A stretch of DNA of 64,000 bases from Campylobacter novaezeelandiae (lineage in GTDB: Bacteria; Campylobacterota; Campylobacteria; Campylobacterales; Campylobacteraceae). The stretch's first letter is position 1; each line of letters begins with the position of its first letter. The notes under the pieces are model-generated. The model saw nothing but the letters and a program-made list of their open reading frames with translations, was not told where the DNA came from and ran no database searches. A program made the translations under genes and the position numbers. Location of the stretch: NCBI RefSeq assembly GCF_004323845.1, contig NZ_QPGR01000001.1, forward strand, positions 1 to 64,000, in the 5' to 3' direction. Below are positions 48,780-58,696 of this stretch, piece by piece.

Positions 48780-50813
48780 TTACCATTTGTAAGATAAACT
48801 TAAACTCGCTCTAATTCCTTCTCCATAATAACAACTATAATAACAAGAACTAACATATTTTTTATTAAAAATATTATCTATATTAAGCTTTGTTTGCCAT
48901 TGTTTATAGTTAAACACTACCCCTGTATCATAAAGAGTGTATGAAGGAATCTTAAGACCTTTATTTCCGGCTTCATCTGTGCTAGATCCTACATATCTTA
49001 CTCCAAACATTGTTTGAATAGAACTTTTATTATCAAGTGCAAAAGTATAAATCAAGTAAGATGATAATGTATTTTTAGGCATTTGTGGAGTTCTAATTGT
49101 TTCTATGGTATTTAAATCCGTATTTGTTTTAATATAATATGTATAAGCTAATAGCCAATTTAAAATATCATTAAAGTGAATATTTGAGTTAAATTCTACA
49201 CCTTTTGAAATTTGTTTTCCACTTTGAATAGAAGCAAAACTTCCGCTAGGTGCATTTATGAGAGCATTTTTTTCTTTGAGATCAAAATAAGTAAGATAAA
49301 ATTCAGCATCTATAAAATAAGGAAGATATTTAATACCTGTTTCATATTGTCTTCCTTCATAAGGTTTATAATTATTTCCATTGCCATCATTTCCTGCTAT
49401 AGGTCTAAAAGATTGTGAGTAATTGATAAAAGGCATTAATCCTAAATCATCAAAAACATACATTATACCACTTTGCAAAGAAGTGTGATTGACATTATAA
49501 TCACTTTTTGCTCCAAAGCTTTTTGAATCACTTTTTGCTTTATCAAAGCGTAAACCTGCATTGAAAATAAAATTATCTATTTTGACTTTATCTTTAAGGT
49601 ATAAGCCAAGTTGGGATTGTTTGACTAAATAAGTTGGAACATCACTTTTGGTTTGCGGGGTATAATCTGGATGAAAAATATCTACATCGCTTGCCATTCC
49701 ATAGCCATATTTACCTCTTACATAAGCGTATTGGTAATCAACTCCGGTAATAAGATTATTTTCTATAATTCCAAATTTTTTTGTGTAATTTAATCTATTA
49801 TCTATAGTGTGCGTTCTTGCTATACCATCAACAATTACAGAAGATCTTTTGGCTTTATTTGAATTGGATGGATCAAGAGAAGAAAAACTAACAGAAAATT
49901 GATCTTTATTTTCCATATTGAATTTATAATTTTGACTAAAATATAAATCATCATTTAAATAATGAATAAATTCATAACCTAAAGAAACTTGACTTCTTTT
50001 TAGATAATCACTAAAAGGGGAGCCCAAATTTGTATTAGGATCTATATAGCCATTTGGGGTATTAATAAGTGTGCCATAAGCTGGAAAAAAAGCTGTTGTT
50101 GGAACTCCTTGATCGTATTGAAAACTTGATAAAAGAGTTAAAAATGTTTGTTCATTGATTTCTATATTTAAACTAGGGGCTATATAATAATGCTCTTGCC
50201 ATGTTTTATCAACTTGTCCATTTTCTCTTTGATAATTACCCACCAATCTAAAATAAGTATTATCTTTTAAAAATTGATCATTTACATCAAAAAATATTCC
50301 ATTTTGTTGTAAATTTCCAACTTTAACTCCAACTTCAGCAAAGGGTTTTTTTTGTGGTCTTTTGCTAATGAGATTAATAATCCCACCGCTTTGTGATGAG
50401 CCATAACTTATTGAATCAGCTCCTTTTATAATTTCAATTTTTTCTAAACCATAAATGTCAGGAGAAAAACCAAAATATCCTCCTTTATAAATAGCTGTTC
50501 CATCTAATGTTAAAGTCGCATCAAAACCTCTTAATTTAAGCCAATCTGTAGTATCAAGATCAGATCCATAAGGTTGGGATAAAAATCCACTTTCATAACG
50601 TATAATTTCATCTAATTGAGTAAAACCCATTTTTTCAATGGTATCTGAGTCAATAACGGTTATATTTCTTGGATTAAGATAATCAACTTCTTTGCCTTTT
50701 TCTACACTTCCTACTATACTAATTTCATCTAAATTCCCAACTTCTTGTGCTAAAGCCAAACTCGCACTTAAAGATAATATTACTAATTTTGAAATTTTCA
50801 TTATTTTCCTCAA
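48780..50813 (-). CDS. TonB-dependent ferri-siderophore receptor, FhuA/FoxA type
   Basis: Outer-membrane receptor for hydroxamate-type siderophores. The 677-residue protein has a signal peptide (MKISKLVILSLSASLALA) and a TonB-box-like DEISIVG right after it. The plug domain follows (DEIIRYESGFLSQPYGSDL, then GLEKIEIIKGADSISYGSSQ and GGIINLISKRP), then the 22-strand barrel ending in LSYKW. Near the end, NIFNKKYVSSCYYSCYYGEG strongly resembles ferrichrome/ferrioxamine receptors. There is no N-terminal STN signalling domain. It lies 31 bases upstream of cmeD and diverges from the permease genes. Confidence 0.9.
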   Translation of the reverse strand: MRKIMKISKLVILSLSASLALAQEVGNLDEISIVGSVEKGKEVDYLNPRNITVIDSDTIEKMGFTQLDEIIRYESGFLSQPYGSDLDTTDWLKLRGFDATLTLDGTAIYKGGYFGFSPDIYGLEKIEIIKGADSISYGSSQSGGIINLISKRPQKKPFAEVGVKVGNLQQNGIFFDVNDQFLKDNTYFRLVGNYQRENGQVDKTWQEHYYIAPSLNIEINEQTFLTLLSSFQYDQGVPTTAFFPAYGTLINTPNGYIDPNTNLGSPFSDYLKRSQVSLGYEFIHYLNDDLYFSQNYKFNMENKDQFSVSFSSLDPSNSNKAKRSSVIVDGIARTHTIDNRLNYTKKFGIIENNLITGVDYQYAYVRGKYGYGMASDVDIFHPDYTPQTKSDVPTYLVKQSQLGLYLKDKVKIDNFIFNAGLRFDKAKSDSKSFGAKSDYNVNHTSLQSGIMYVFDDLGLMPFINYSQSFRPIAGNDGNGNNYKPYEGRQYETGIKYLPYFIDAEFYLTYFDLKEKNALINAPSGSFASIQSGKQISKGVEFNSNIHFNDILNWLLAYTYYIKTNTDLNTIETIRTPQMPKNTLSSYLIYTFALDNKSSIQTMFGVRYVGSSTDEAGNKGLKIPSYTLYDTGVVFNYKQWQTKLNIDNIFNKKYVSSCYYSCYYGEGIRASLSLSYKW

Positions 50814-50822
50814 TAAAAATTT

Positions 50823-50850
50823 ATAATTATGAGAGTTAATCTCATTATTA
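50823..50850. promoter_or_regulatory. Fur-box-like palindrome between receptor and ABC genes
   Basis: The sequence ATAATTATGAGAGTTAATCTCATTATTA contains ATGAGA-GTTAA-TCTCAT, flanked by imperfect AATT/TATT. This is similar in shape and base content to the GATAATGATAATCATTATC Fur box. It lies 10 bases upstream of the receptor ATG and about 90 bases before the permease operon. A -10-like TATAAT at 50862-50867 reads toward the permease genes. Confidence 0.5.
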
Positions 50851-50941
50851 AAAAAATATTGTATAATTTTATTTTTTAAATAAAACTTATTAAGTTTTTG
50901 TTACAATTAAAATTTGAATTTTTCGATGAAGAAAGTAATTT

Positions 50942-51706
50942 ATGGCATTGCTTAAAGCGGTTGATTTAGAATTTAGCAAAGAAAAAAAACATATTATTTA
51001 TCCTTGTTCGCTTTCTTTTGAAAGTGGGAAAATTTATGCTCTAATGGGACATAATGGATCTGGAAAATCTACTTTATTAAAAATTTTAGCAAAACAGATC
51101 AAAATTCAAAAAGGACAAGTTTTAATTGATAAAAAAGATATAAAGTGTTTTTCATCTAAAGACTTTGCTAAAAAAATAGCTTATTTGCCTCAGCATTTAC
51201 CTCATTTGTATCATATTAGCGTTAAAGAGCTTGTAAAAATGGGACGTTTTTCTTATGAAAGTTTTATCAAAAAACAAAATGATGAAGATATTATTAATGA
51301 AGCTATGAGATTAACCAATATTGATTATATGAGCAATGAAGATATGCAATTTTTATCAGGAGGGGAAAGAACAAGAGCTTTTTTAGCAATGCTTTTAGCA
51401 CAAAAAAGTAAATTCTTGCTTCTTGATGAGCCTTTAGCTGCTTTAGATATAGCTTATAAATTTGATATTATGAAACTTATTGCCAAAATAAGCAAAGAGC
51501 TTGATATAGGAGTGATTATTATTTTACACGATATTAATCTTGCAGCTTGTTATTGTGATGAGATTATTGCTTTAGAAGAAGGAAAAATTATTTTTCATGA
51601 CAATAATTTAGAATTCATGAAAGAAAAAAATATTAAAAGAATTTTTAAGATAGAAAATACTATCTTAAAACATCCTAAAAAAAACTCTTTGGTAGCTATT
51701 TTTTAA
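50942..51706 (+). CDS. Iron-siderophore ABC transporter ATP-binding protein (FhuC-like)
   Basis: Energises siderophore import across the inner membrane. The 254 residues have Walker A GHNGSGKST (36-44), a Q-loop in AYLPQHL, the signature LSGGERTRAFLAM, Walker B FLLLDEPLAALD and the H-loop ILHDINLA. First gene of a tightly packed set; its stop abuts the next ATG. Confidence 0.92.
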   Translation: MALLKAVDLEFSKEKKHIIYPCSLSFESGKIYALMGHNGSGKSTLLKILAKQIKIQKGQVLIDKKDIKCFSSKDFAKKIAYLPQHLPHLYHISVKELVKMGRFSYESFIKKQNDEDIINEAMRLTNIDYMSNEDMQFLSGGERTRAFLAMLLAQKSKFLLLDEPLAALDIAYKFDIMKLIAKISKELDIGVIIILHDINLAACYCDEIIALEEGKIIFHDNNLEFMKEKNIKRIFKIENTILKHPKKNSLVAIF

Positions 51707-52534
51707 ATGTTAAAATTTTTTTTAATATTTTTATTAAGCTTTAGTCTTTTTTCCAAAGAATTAAAAGTAATTTCACTTGATTGGACTGCGGCTGAAACTA
51801 TGATGTTATTAGGATATCCTATTCAAGCAGTAGGAGATAAAAAAAGTTATAATACTTGGGTTAAGGAACCTCGTTTGCCAAATAATATTTTAGATTTAGG
51901 ATTAAGAGTTAAACCAAATTTAGAACAAGTTATAATGTTAAAACCTGATATTTTAATTTCTTCTTCTTTATTTTCATTTAATAATCATTCTTTGCGAAAA
52001 TATACTAAAATTTATAATATAGATTTTTATAAAGAAGGCGATCTTTATGAGAATATCAATAATGCTGTTTTACAGCTTGGAGTTATACTTTCAAAAGAAA
52101 AAGAAGCACAAGTACTTATAGAAAATACAAAAAATATTTTAAAAGAAATTAGCACTCAAATTAAATCCAAAGATAGACCCTTGGCTATTGTGCAATTTAT
52201 TGATCCTAAGCACTTAAGAATTTACACAAATCATAGTATATTTGGACTTGTTTTAAAAGAACTTGGATTAAAAAATGCTTATAAAAAAGAAGTTAAAAAT
52301 GTTTGGGGTGTTGATAATATTTCATTTTTAAATCTTTTAGAACTTCCTCAAAATACAAAAATAGTTATTATAAAACCTCACCCTTTTAACATAAAAAAAG
52401 AATTCAAAAATAATCCTTTTTATCAAAAAATACCTTTATTTGAAGATTATATAGAATTAGATCCTATTTGGAGTGCAGGAAGCTTATTAAGCATAGAGCG
52501 TTTTGCAAAGTATTTAAAGGATAATTTAAAATGA
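51707..52534 (+). CDS. Siderophore-binding periplasmic protein (FhuD-like)
   Basis: A 275-residue class III solute-binding protein with a signal peptide (LKFFLIFLLSFSLFSKE). Typical FhuD-like passages are VISLDWTAAETMMLLGYPIQ, GLRVKPNLEQVIMLKPDILI and the C-terminal LDPIWSAGSLLSIERFAKYL. No lipobox is seen, so it is probably soluble in the periplasm. It begins directly at the FhuC-like stop and overlaps the permease by 4 bases. Confidence 0.88.
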   Translation: MLKFFLIFLLSFSLFSKELKVISLDWTAAETMMLLGYPIQAVGDKKSYNTWVKEPRLPNNILDLGLRVKPNLEQVIMLKPDILISSSLFSFNNHSLRKYTKIYNIDFYKEGDLYENINNAVLQLGVILSKEKEAQVLIENTKNILKEISTQIKSKDRPLAIVQFIDPKHLRIYTNHSIFGLVLKELGLKNAYKKEVKNVWGVDNISFLNLLELPQNTKIVIIKPHPFNIKKEFKNNPFYQKIPLFEDYIELDPIWSAGSLLSIERFAKYLKDNLK

Positions 52535-54444
52535 AAAAAATTATTTTTTCATTAGTGTTTTTGTTTTTAATCTTATTATTTTTAGTATCATATTTTGAAT
52601 TTTTAAATTTAAAAAATTACCACAATGATTTATTTGTTTTTATTTTGAAAAATTATATCCTTAGTAGAGTAGGGGTGTGCTTTATTTGCGGTATATTGCT
52701 TTCTTTAGCCTCTTTGCTTTTGCGAAAAATTATGCACAATATCTTAGTTAGCGATACAACTTTAGGCGTTTCTTCAGCTTCTGGATTTTTTTTATTATTG
52801 GCTAGTTTGTTTTTTCCTTTTTTTTATGAAAATTTTAAAATTATTATAGCTTTTATTGGAGCTATTATTATTTTGATACCTATTTTTGTTTTGGGATATA
52901 AAAAAAGATTTAATAACGTAAGTATTATTTTATTAGGTTTAATGAGCTCTTTATTTTTTAGTGCTTTAATTTCATTATTTATTCTTTTATACCCAGAAGA
53001 AAGTAAAACTTTTTTATTTTATAATAGCGGCTATTTTACACAAAATGGCTTGAAAGATTTTTTTCAAATTGCTTTTTTTTCTAGTATAGGGTTTGTTTTT
53101 CTTTATTTTTTTTCTGCTTCTTTTAAGGTTTTAACTCTGGGGGATATTGTTGCAAAATCTCTTGGAATTAATGTAATATTAAGCAAAATAATTACTTTAG
53201 CACTTAGTGCGTATTTTATAGCTTTAGTTATTTCTTTTGTAGGATCAATAGCTTTTTTAGGTTTATTTGCAAGTATTTTGATACATCAGTTTAAATTTGA
53301 TGATATAAAAACAGAATTTTTATTTTGTTCATTAATAGGGGGATTTTCACTTTTAAATATTGATTTAATTTTACAACTTTTACAACTTTTAAAAGATATC
53401 AACTTGCCAACAGGAAGTGTGGTATCTTTTTTAGGGGTGCCTTTATTAATTTATATTATTTTTAAAAAAATAAAAATTTATCCCAATAACAACGATTTTT
53501 TAGATGGAAATTATTTTTTTGTTTCTAAATATATTTTATTTGGTATAGGTTTTATTTTATTAGTCTTAATTTTTATAGTGAATTTATACTTTGATTTTTC
53601 AAATTTAAGTATAAATTTTATAATTTCAAAAGAAATTATTGATTTAAGATTTTATAAACTTATTATTTTGGCGTGTAGTGGAGCTTTAATGGCGATTGTA
53701 GGCTTTATTTTACAACGTTTAAGTTTTAATACTATGGCTTCAAGTGAATTCTTGGGTATAAATTCTGGTGCTAGTTTAGGAGTGCTTTTTGCTTTATGGT
53801 TTGTACCATTTCTTATATGGCCTTTAGCATTGATTGGAGCCTTAATCGTTTTATTTTTATTAATTTTTCTTTATTTTGTAAAAAAAATCAATATACAAAA
53901 AATTATTTTGCTCGGTGTTTGTATTATGTTTTTGACTGATTCTTTTTTTAAATTGGTTTTATTAAGCGCAGATGTAAGAGTTTATAGTTTTTTAGCTTTT
54001 ACTCAAGCTGGAATTTTAAATGCCGATTCTACAAATGCTTTAATTATATGTATTTTTACATTTGTTTCTTTTTTAATTATCCCATTTTTTATTCGATGGC
54101 TTAATGCTTTACGCTTGGGAGAAATTTGCGCAATGAGTATCGGACTTGATCTTTTTAAGATAAGAATTATTCTGCTTATTTTCTGTGCATTAATAAGTGT
54201 ATTAATTGTTTTAAATACTGGTCCTTTTAGTTTTGTAAGCTTGTTAGCCCCACATCTTGCTAATTTGTTTTTTGTTCAAAATATAAAAATTAAATTATTT
54301 TTAGCAACACTCATTGGAGCCTTAGTAATGCTTTTGGCTGAATTTCTATCAAAAATCTTTACATTTCCTTATGAAATTCCTTTAGGTATTATTGCAACTT
54401 TATTAGGTAGTGTATATTTTATTTTTATGGTGAGAAAAAACTAA
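52531..54444 (+). CDS. Fused siderophore ABC permease (FhuB-like)
   Basis: A 637-residue polytopic protein made of two FecCD-type permease halves in one chain, as in E. coli FhuB, instead of two separate genes. The first half carries GILLSLASLLLRKIMHNILV...TLGVSSASG and the second GALMAIVGFILQRLSF...EFLGINSGASLG, the paired GxxLxxxG...NPLA/LGxxxGA signatures. Coupling-helix sequences occur in each half (LGDIVAKSLGIN and LGEICAMSIGLD). The stop overlaps the next ATG by one base. Confidence 0.92.
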   Translation: MKKIIFSLVFLFLILLFLVSYFEFLNLKNYHNDLFVFILKNYILSRVGVCFICGILLSLASLLLRKIMHNILVSDTTLGVSSASGFFLLLASLFFPFFYENFKIIIAFIGAIIILIPIFVLGYKKRFNNVSIILLGLMSSLFFSALISLFILLYPEESKTFLFYNSGYFTQNGLKDFFQIAFFSSIGFVFLYFFSASFKVLTLGDIVAKSLGINVILSKIITLALSAYFIALVISFVGSIAFLGLFASILIHQFKFDDIKTEFLFCSLIGGFSLLNIDLILQLLQLLKDINLPTGSVVSFLGVPLLIYIIFKKIKIYPNNNDFLDGNYFFVSKYILFGIGFILLVLIFIVNLYFDFSNLSINFIISKEIIDLRFYKLIILACSGALMAIVGFILQRLSFNTMASSEFLGINSGASLGVLFALWFVPFLIWPLALIGALIVLFLLIFLYFVKKINIQKIILLGVCIMFLTDSFFKLVLLSADVRVYSFLAFTQAGILNADSTNALIICIFTFVSFLIIPFFIRWLNALRLGEICAMSIGLDLFKIRIILLIFCALISVLIVLNTGPFSFVSLLAPHLANLFFVQNIKIKLFLATLIGALVMLLAEFLSKIFTFPYEIPLGIIATLLGSVYFIFMVRKN

Positions 54445-56075
54445 TGAAAACTTTTTTATTTTTATTTCAAAAATATAAATTTTATTTTTTTTTACTTTTT
54501 ATGCTAAATATTTTTAGCTCTATTATGGGAATTTTTGTTTTAACCTATATTAACTCTTATGTTCTTAAATTTTATAATGATTATTTTGTGCTTTTTATTT
54601 TTTTTCTTTTGGTATTAATTTTTTTATTAAGTTCTATAATAGCCCAATTTTTTTTAACTCGTTTTGGTCATCATTTTGTTTTTAGATTGCAAAAATTCTT
54701 TCTTAAAAGAATTTTAGATACAGAAAATTTAAAAATCTTAGAACTTGGAAAAGCTAAAATTTTAGCTAGTTTAAATAACGATATTAAAAATATTTCCTTT
54801 GGGATTATGCGTTTGCCTGAAATGTTACAGGGATTTTTATTTGCTTTTTGTGCTAGTGTTTATATCTTTTCTTTAAATTCTTTAATTTTTCTTATTGTTT
54901 TTTTATGGTTATTGACTGCTTTTTTAATCAGCCATTTTATAGTTAAATACGTTTATTACTATCTTGATCTGGTTAGAGGCAATGAAGATATCTTGCAAAA
55001 AGACTATCAAGTAGCAATAGAAGGTCATAAAGAATTAAATTTAAGCATAAAAAGAACTAAATTATTTTATGAAAAAGAATTTAAAACTCATGCAAATTCA
55101 AAATGTATCAATGCTATCAAGGCTGATACTTTGCATAATCTAGCTAACAATCTTTTAAATGCTATGATTTTAGCTTTGGCTGGTTTAATTATTTATTTAT
55201 CTTTATCATTTTCTTGGATGCAACTTAATGAGGCTACTATGGTAGTTTTTATTATTTTATTTATAAGGACACCTTTGATTTCTGCTATAGGAGCACTTCC
55301 TATGGTTTTAAATGCAAAACTTTCTTTTGATAAGATCAATAGATTAAACCTTGCTTTTTATGAAGAAGATTTTAAAGAAACAAAAGAAGATTTTTCTTCT
55401 TGGAAAAATATAGAATTAAAAAATATTAGTTTTAATTATCCTAACTCTTCTTTTGCTTTAAAAAATATAAATTTCACAATAAATCGAGGAGAACTTATTT
55501 TTTGTATCGGAAAAAATGGTAGTGGCAAATCAACTCTATCTTTAATATTATCAGGAATTTTAAAAACTTATCAAGGAGAAATGAGAATAGATAATATTTT
55601 ATTAAACGAAGAAAATATTCATATTTATAGAAAAGAAATTGGCGTTGTTTTTTCTGAATTTTTTCTTTTTGATAAGGTTGTTTGCGAAGATAAAGAAAAA
55701 GAAAATTTATCTTATTGGTTGGAAATTTTAAATTTAAGTCATAAGGTAAAAATTCAAGATTTTAATCTTTCAACCACTGCATTATCACAAGGGCAAAAAA
55801 AACGTCTTGCTTTATTTTTAACCCTTATGGAAGGAAAAAAATTTTTAATTTTAGATGAATTTGGAGCCGATCAAGACCCTGTTTATCGAAATTTCTTTTA
55901 TACTAAACTTCTTCCTTTGCTTCAAAAGCAAAATTATACTATTTTTGCCATTACTCATGATGATAAATATTTTTATTTAGCAGATAGGGTTATTTTAATG
56001 AAAGAAGGTATTTTAAAAGAATTAAATCAAGAAGAAAGAAAAGAGTTGGATAAAAATATTTTTGAGCAAATTTGA
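54444..56075 (+). CDS. Cyclic-peptide-type ABC exporter (PvdE/SyrD/YojI family)
   Basis: A 543-residue half transporter with six membrane helices (about 12-290) and a C-terminal ATPase. It has Walker [10 protein letters not shown] (356-364), the signature [12 protein letters not shown] and Walker [21 protein letters not shown]. The DE-x-x-ADQDP extension after Walker B is characteristic of the cyclic peptide exporter family (PvdE, SyrD, YojI). PvdE works on pyoverdine precursors, and YojI pumps out microcin J25, which enters through FhuA. Here the gene is fused translationally to a siderophore import operon with no NRPS or microcin genes in view. Confidence 0.85.
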   Translation: MKTFLFLFQKYKFYFFLLFMLNIFSSIMGIFVLTYINSYVLKFYNDYFVLFIFFLLVLIFLLSSIIAQFFLTRFGHHFVFRLQKFFLKRILDTENLKILELGKAKILASLNNDIKNISFGIMRLPEMLQGFLFAFCASVYIFSLNSLIFLIVFLWLLTAFLISHFIVKYVYYYLDLVRGNEDILQKDYQVAIEGHKELNLSIKRTKLFYEKEFKTHANSKCINAIKADTLHNLANNLLNAMILALAGLIIYLSLSFSWMQLNEATMVVFIILFIRTPLISAIGALPMVLNAKLSFDKINRLNLAFYEEDFKETKEDFSSWKNIELKNISFNYPNSSFALKNINFTINRGELIFCIGKNGSGKSTLSLILSGILKTYQGEMRIDNILLNEENIHIYRKEIGVVFSEFFLFDKVVCEDKEKENLSYWLEILNLSHKVKIQDFNLSTTALSQGQKKRLALFLTLMEGKKFLILDEFGADQDPVYRNFFYTKLLPLLQKQNYTIFAITHDDKYFYLADRVILMKEGILKELNQEERKELDKNIFEQI

Positions 56076-56146
56076 AATTATTGTTTTTAAATTGTTCTTT
56101 TGATAAAATTAAATTTTATAAAAAATATTTAAGGTATGAAAAATTA

Positions 56147-57937
56147 ATGCAAAATATTAGAAATTTTTCAATTATAGCTCATATTGATCACGGAAAAAGT
56201 ACATTAGCGGATAGAATTATTAGCGAATGTGGAGCTATTAGCGATAGATTAATGAGTAATCAAGTTATGGATACTATGGATATAGAAAAGGAAAGAGGTA
56301 TTACTATCAAAGCGCAATCTGTGCGTTTGGAATATACTTTAAATAATCAACAATATATTTTAAATTTAATAGATACGCCAGGCCATGTTGATTTTTCTTA
56401 TGAGGTTAGTAGATCATTAGCAAGTTGCGAGGGAGCTTTGCTTGTGGTTGATGCCACTCAAGGTGTTGAAGCGCAAACCATAGCTAATGTGTATATTGCT
56501 TTAGAAAATAACCTTGAGATTATTCCAGTGATCAATAAAATTGATCTTCCTTCAGCTAATATAGAAAAAGTAAAACATGAAATAGAACATATTATAGGTA
56601 TAGATTGTAAAGAAGCAATCTGCGTAAGTGCAAAAACAGGTCAAGGTATACAAGAGCTAATAGAAGCAATTATTACTAAAGTTCCAGCACCAAAAATTAA
56701 TAACGAAGCACCCACAAAAGCTTTAATTTATGATTCTTGGTTTGATAATTATTTAGGTGCTTTAGCTTTAGTAAGAATTTATGAAGGGCAAATTGCTAAA
56801 AATGATGAAATATTAATCATGAGCACAAATAAAAAACATTTAGTTCAAGATCTTTTTTATCCTCATCCTCTAAGTCCCATCAAAACAAAAACTTTAAATT
56901 CAGGTGAAGTGGGAGTTGTAGTTTTAGGCTTAAAAAATGTAAGCGATGTTCAAGTTGGTGACACAATAACCCTTGTAAAAAATAAAGCTAAAGAACCTAT
57001 TTCTGGCTTTGAAAAAGCAAAGGCTTTTGTTTTTGCAGGGCTTTATCCTATAGAAACGGATAAATTTGAAGATTTACGAGATGCTCTTGATAAATTAAAA
57101 CTCAATGATAGTTCTATTACTTATGAGCCAGAAACTTCTTTGGCTTTAGGTTTTGGTTTTAGAGTAGGCTTTTTAGGGCTTTTACATATGGAGGTGATCA
57201 AAGAAAGACTTGAAAGAGAATTTAATCTTGATCTTATTGCTACTGCGCCAACTGTAACTTATGAAATTTATCAAACAGATGGAACAATATTAAAAATTCA
57301 AAATCCAAGCGAACTTCCACCGGTTAATAAGATTGATTTTATTAAAGAACCTTATGTTAAAGCTACAATTATAACACCTAGTGAATTTTTAGGAAATTTA
57401 ATCACTCTTTTAAACCGCAAAAGAGGGGTTCAAGTAAAGATGGATTATATCACCACTCAAAGAGTTTTGCTTGAATATGATATACCTTTAAATGAAATAG
57501 TTATGGATTTTTATGATAAATTAAAAAGTCTTACCAAAGGTTATGCGAGTTTTGATTATGAGCCTATTGAATTTAGAGTAGGAGATCTTGTTAAACTTGA
57601 TATTAAGGTAGCGGGTGAAAATGTTGATGCACTAAGTATTATTGTTCCAAATGAAAAAGCGCTTTCAAAAGGAAGAGAGCTTGTAAAAGCTATGAAAGAA
57701 ATAGTTCCTAGGCAGCTTTTTGAAGTGGCTATTCAAGCTAGCATTGGAAATAAAATCATAGCAAGAGAAAATGTAAAATCTATGGGAAAAAATGTTACTG
57801 CAAAATGTTATGGTGGAGATATTACAAGAAAAAGAAAACTGCTTGAAAAGCAAAAAGAAGGTAAAAAAAGAATGAAAGCTATTGGAAAAGTGCATCTACC
57901 ACAAGAAGCATTTTTAAGTGTTCTAAAAATTGATTAA
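56147..57937 (+). CDS. lepA: Elongation factor 4 (LepA)
   Basis: Ribosome-associated GTPase that back-translocates tRNAs or assists initiation under stress. The start is the ATG at 56147 ([20 protein letters not shown]), giving 596 residues. The frame extends 25 codons into the exporter gene but has no support. G motifs: [30 protein letters not shown] and SAKTG. The LepA-specific C-terminus ([20 protein letters not shown]) is complete. Confidence 0.97.
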   Translation: MQNIRNFSIIAHIDHGKSTLADRIISECGAISDRLMSNQVMDTMDIEKERGITIKAQSVRLEYTLNNQQYILNLIDTPGHVDFSYEVSRSLASCEGALLVVDATQGVEAQTIANVYIALENNLEIIPVINKIDLPSANIEKVKHEIEHIIGIDCKEAICVSAKTGQGIQELIEAIITKVPAPKINNEAPTKALIYDSWFDNYLGALALVRIYEGQIAKNDEILIMSTNKKHLVQDLFYPHPLSPIKTKTLNSGEVGVVVLGLKNVSDVQVGDTITLVKNKAKEPISGFEKAKAFVFAGLYPIETDKFEDLRDALDKLKLNDSSITYEPETSLALGFGFRVGFLGLLHMEVIKERLEREFNLDLIATAPTVTYEIYQTDGTILKIQNPSELPPVNKIDFIKEPYVKATIITPSEFLGNLITLLNRKRGVQVKMDYITTQRVLLEYDIPLNEIVMDFYDKLKSLTKGYASFDYEPIEFRVGDLVKLDIKVAGENVDALSIIVPNEKALSKGRELVKAMKEIVPRQLFEVAIQASIGNKIIARENVKSMGKNVTAKCYGGDITRKRKLLEKQKEGKKRMKAIGKVHLPQEAFLSVLKID

Positions 57938-57990
57938 TAATTAAAATATTTAATTTTATAAAAGTTTTTATTTTTTATATATTTAAAAAA

Positions 57991-58008
57991 TGGCTTGAAT
58001 TTTGCTTA
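57991..58008 (+). promoter_or_regulatory. Weak sigma-54-like site before mapA
   Basis: TGGCTTGAATTTTGCTTA has GG and GC separated by 10 bases and the TTTTGCTT of a -12 box, but lacks the GGAA of the -24 box. It lies 45 bases before the mapA ATG. Possibly chance. Confidence 0.25.
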
Positions 58009-58048
58009 GTTTTTAAATACAATTAAAATTATAGAAAGTTAAGGAGAT

Positions 58049-58696
58049 ATGATGTTTATTAGGCTTGTGATTTTTATAGCAAGTATTTTTATCTTAAGTG
58101 CTTGTGCAAATCGTCAAGATACTTTTGCTCAAGTAAATCAAATTTCTAAAAATTTAGACTGTAGTTCTTGTGAAAGTCCAAGTGGATTTGAAGCCAAAAT
58201 CAAAGGACTTTTATATATTAGTGATGTAGGGATTGAGTGTTGTGCAAATAAAAGAACTCTTGATACTGGTGTAGCTTTAAAAAAAGTTTATTTACATAGA
58301 TTTTATGATTTAAATGAGGATAAAAAAACCTTATTAGTCAATGATCAAAAATATTTTGTTGATGCTAAATTTAATGCTATTTTTTATATTTATCTAAAGC
58401 AAGAACTTGAATCTAGAGGAATTGTAGTATTAGAAAATAACAATGATAATTCCCCTTATGTAACAAAAGTTGATTTAGCTTTTATTGATTATAATTCTAA
58501 AAAAGATTCTACTGGACTTCATTCTAGATTAGTTGGTGTTTTATCCCTTTATGATGTAAATAAAAATAGAAAATTTACCATACGCACAAAACAGGATGTT
58601 CAAGGTTTTGATAATTTAAAAGAAATTACTTTTTATACCCATCTTTTAATTAAACAAATGGCTAATAAAGCTGCAAGTATTATTGCTTCGCTTTGA
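58049..58696 (+). CDS. mapA: Outer-membrane lipoprotein MapA
   Basis: A 215-residue lipoprotein with a lipobox (FIASIFILSACANR, Cys about residue 19). Further cysteine-rich elements lie in LDCSSCESPSGFEAKI and VGIECCANKRTLD. The length and position between lepA and the ComF-like gene match C. jejuni MapA, a species-marker lipoprotein of unknown function. The start has tandem ATGs after AAGGAGATATG. The stop overlaps the next gene by 4 bases. Confidence 0.85.
   Translation: MMFIRLVIFIASIFILSACANRQDTFAQVNQISKNLDCSSCESPSGFEAKIKGLLYISDVGIECCANKRTLDTGVALKKVYLHRFYDLNEDKKTLLVNDQKYFVDAKFNAIFYIYLKQELESRGIVVLENNNDNSPYVTKVDLAFIDYNSKKDSTGLHSRLVGVLSLYDVNKNRKFTIRTKQDVQGFDNLKEITFYTHLLIKQMANKAASIIASL

Noticed and set aside
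56072..56146. Longer LepA beginning in the exporter gene
   Set aside because: LepA conservation begins at [19 protein letters not shown], and the extra residues have no family match.
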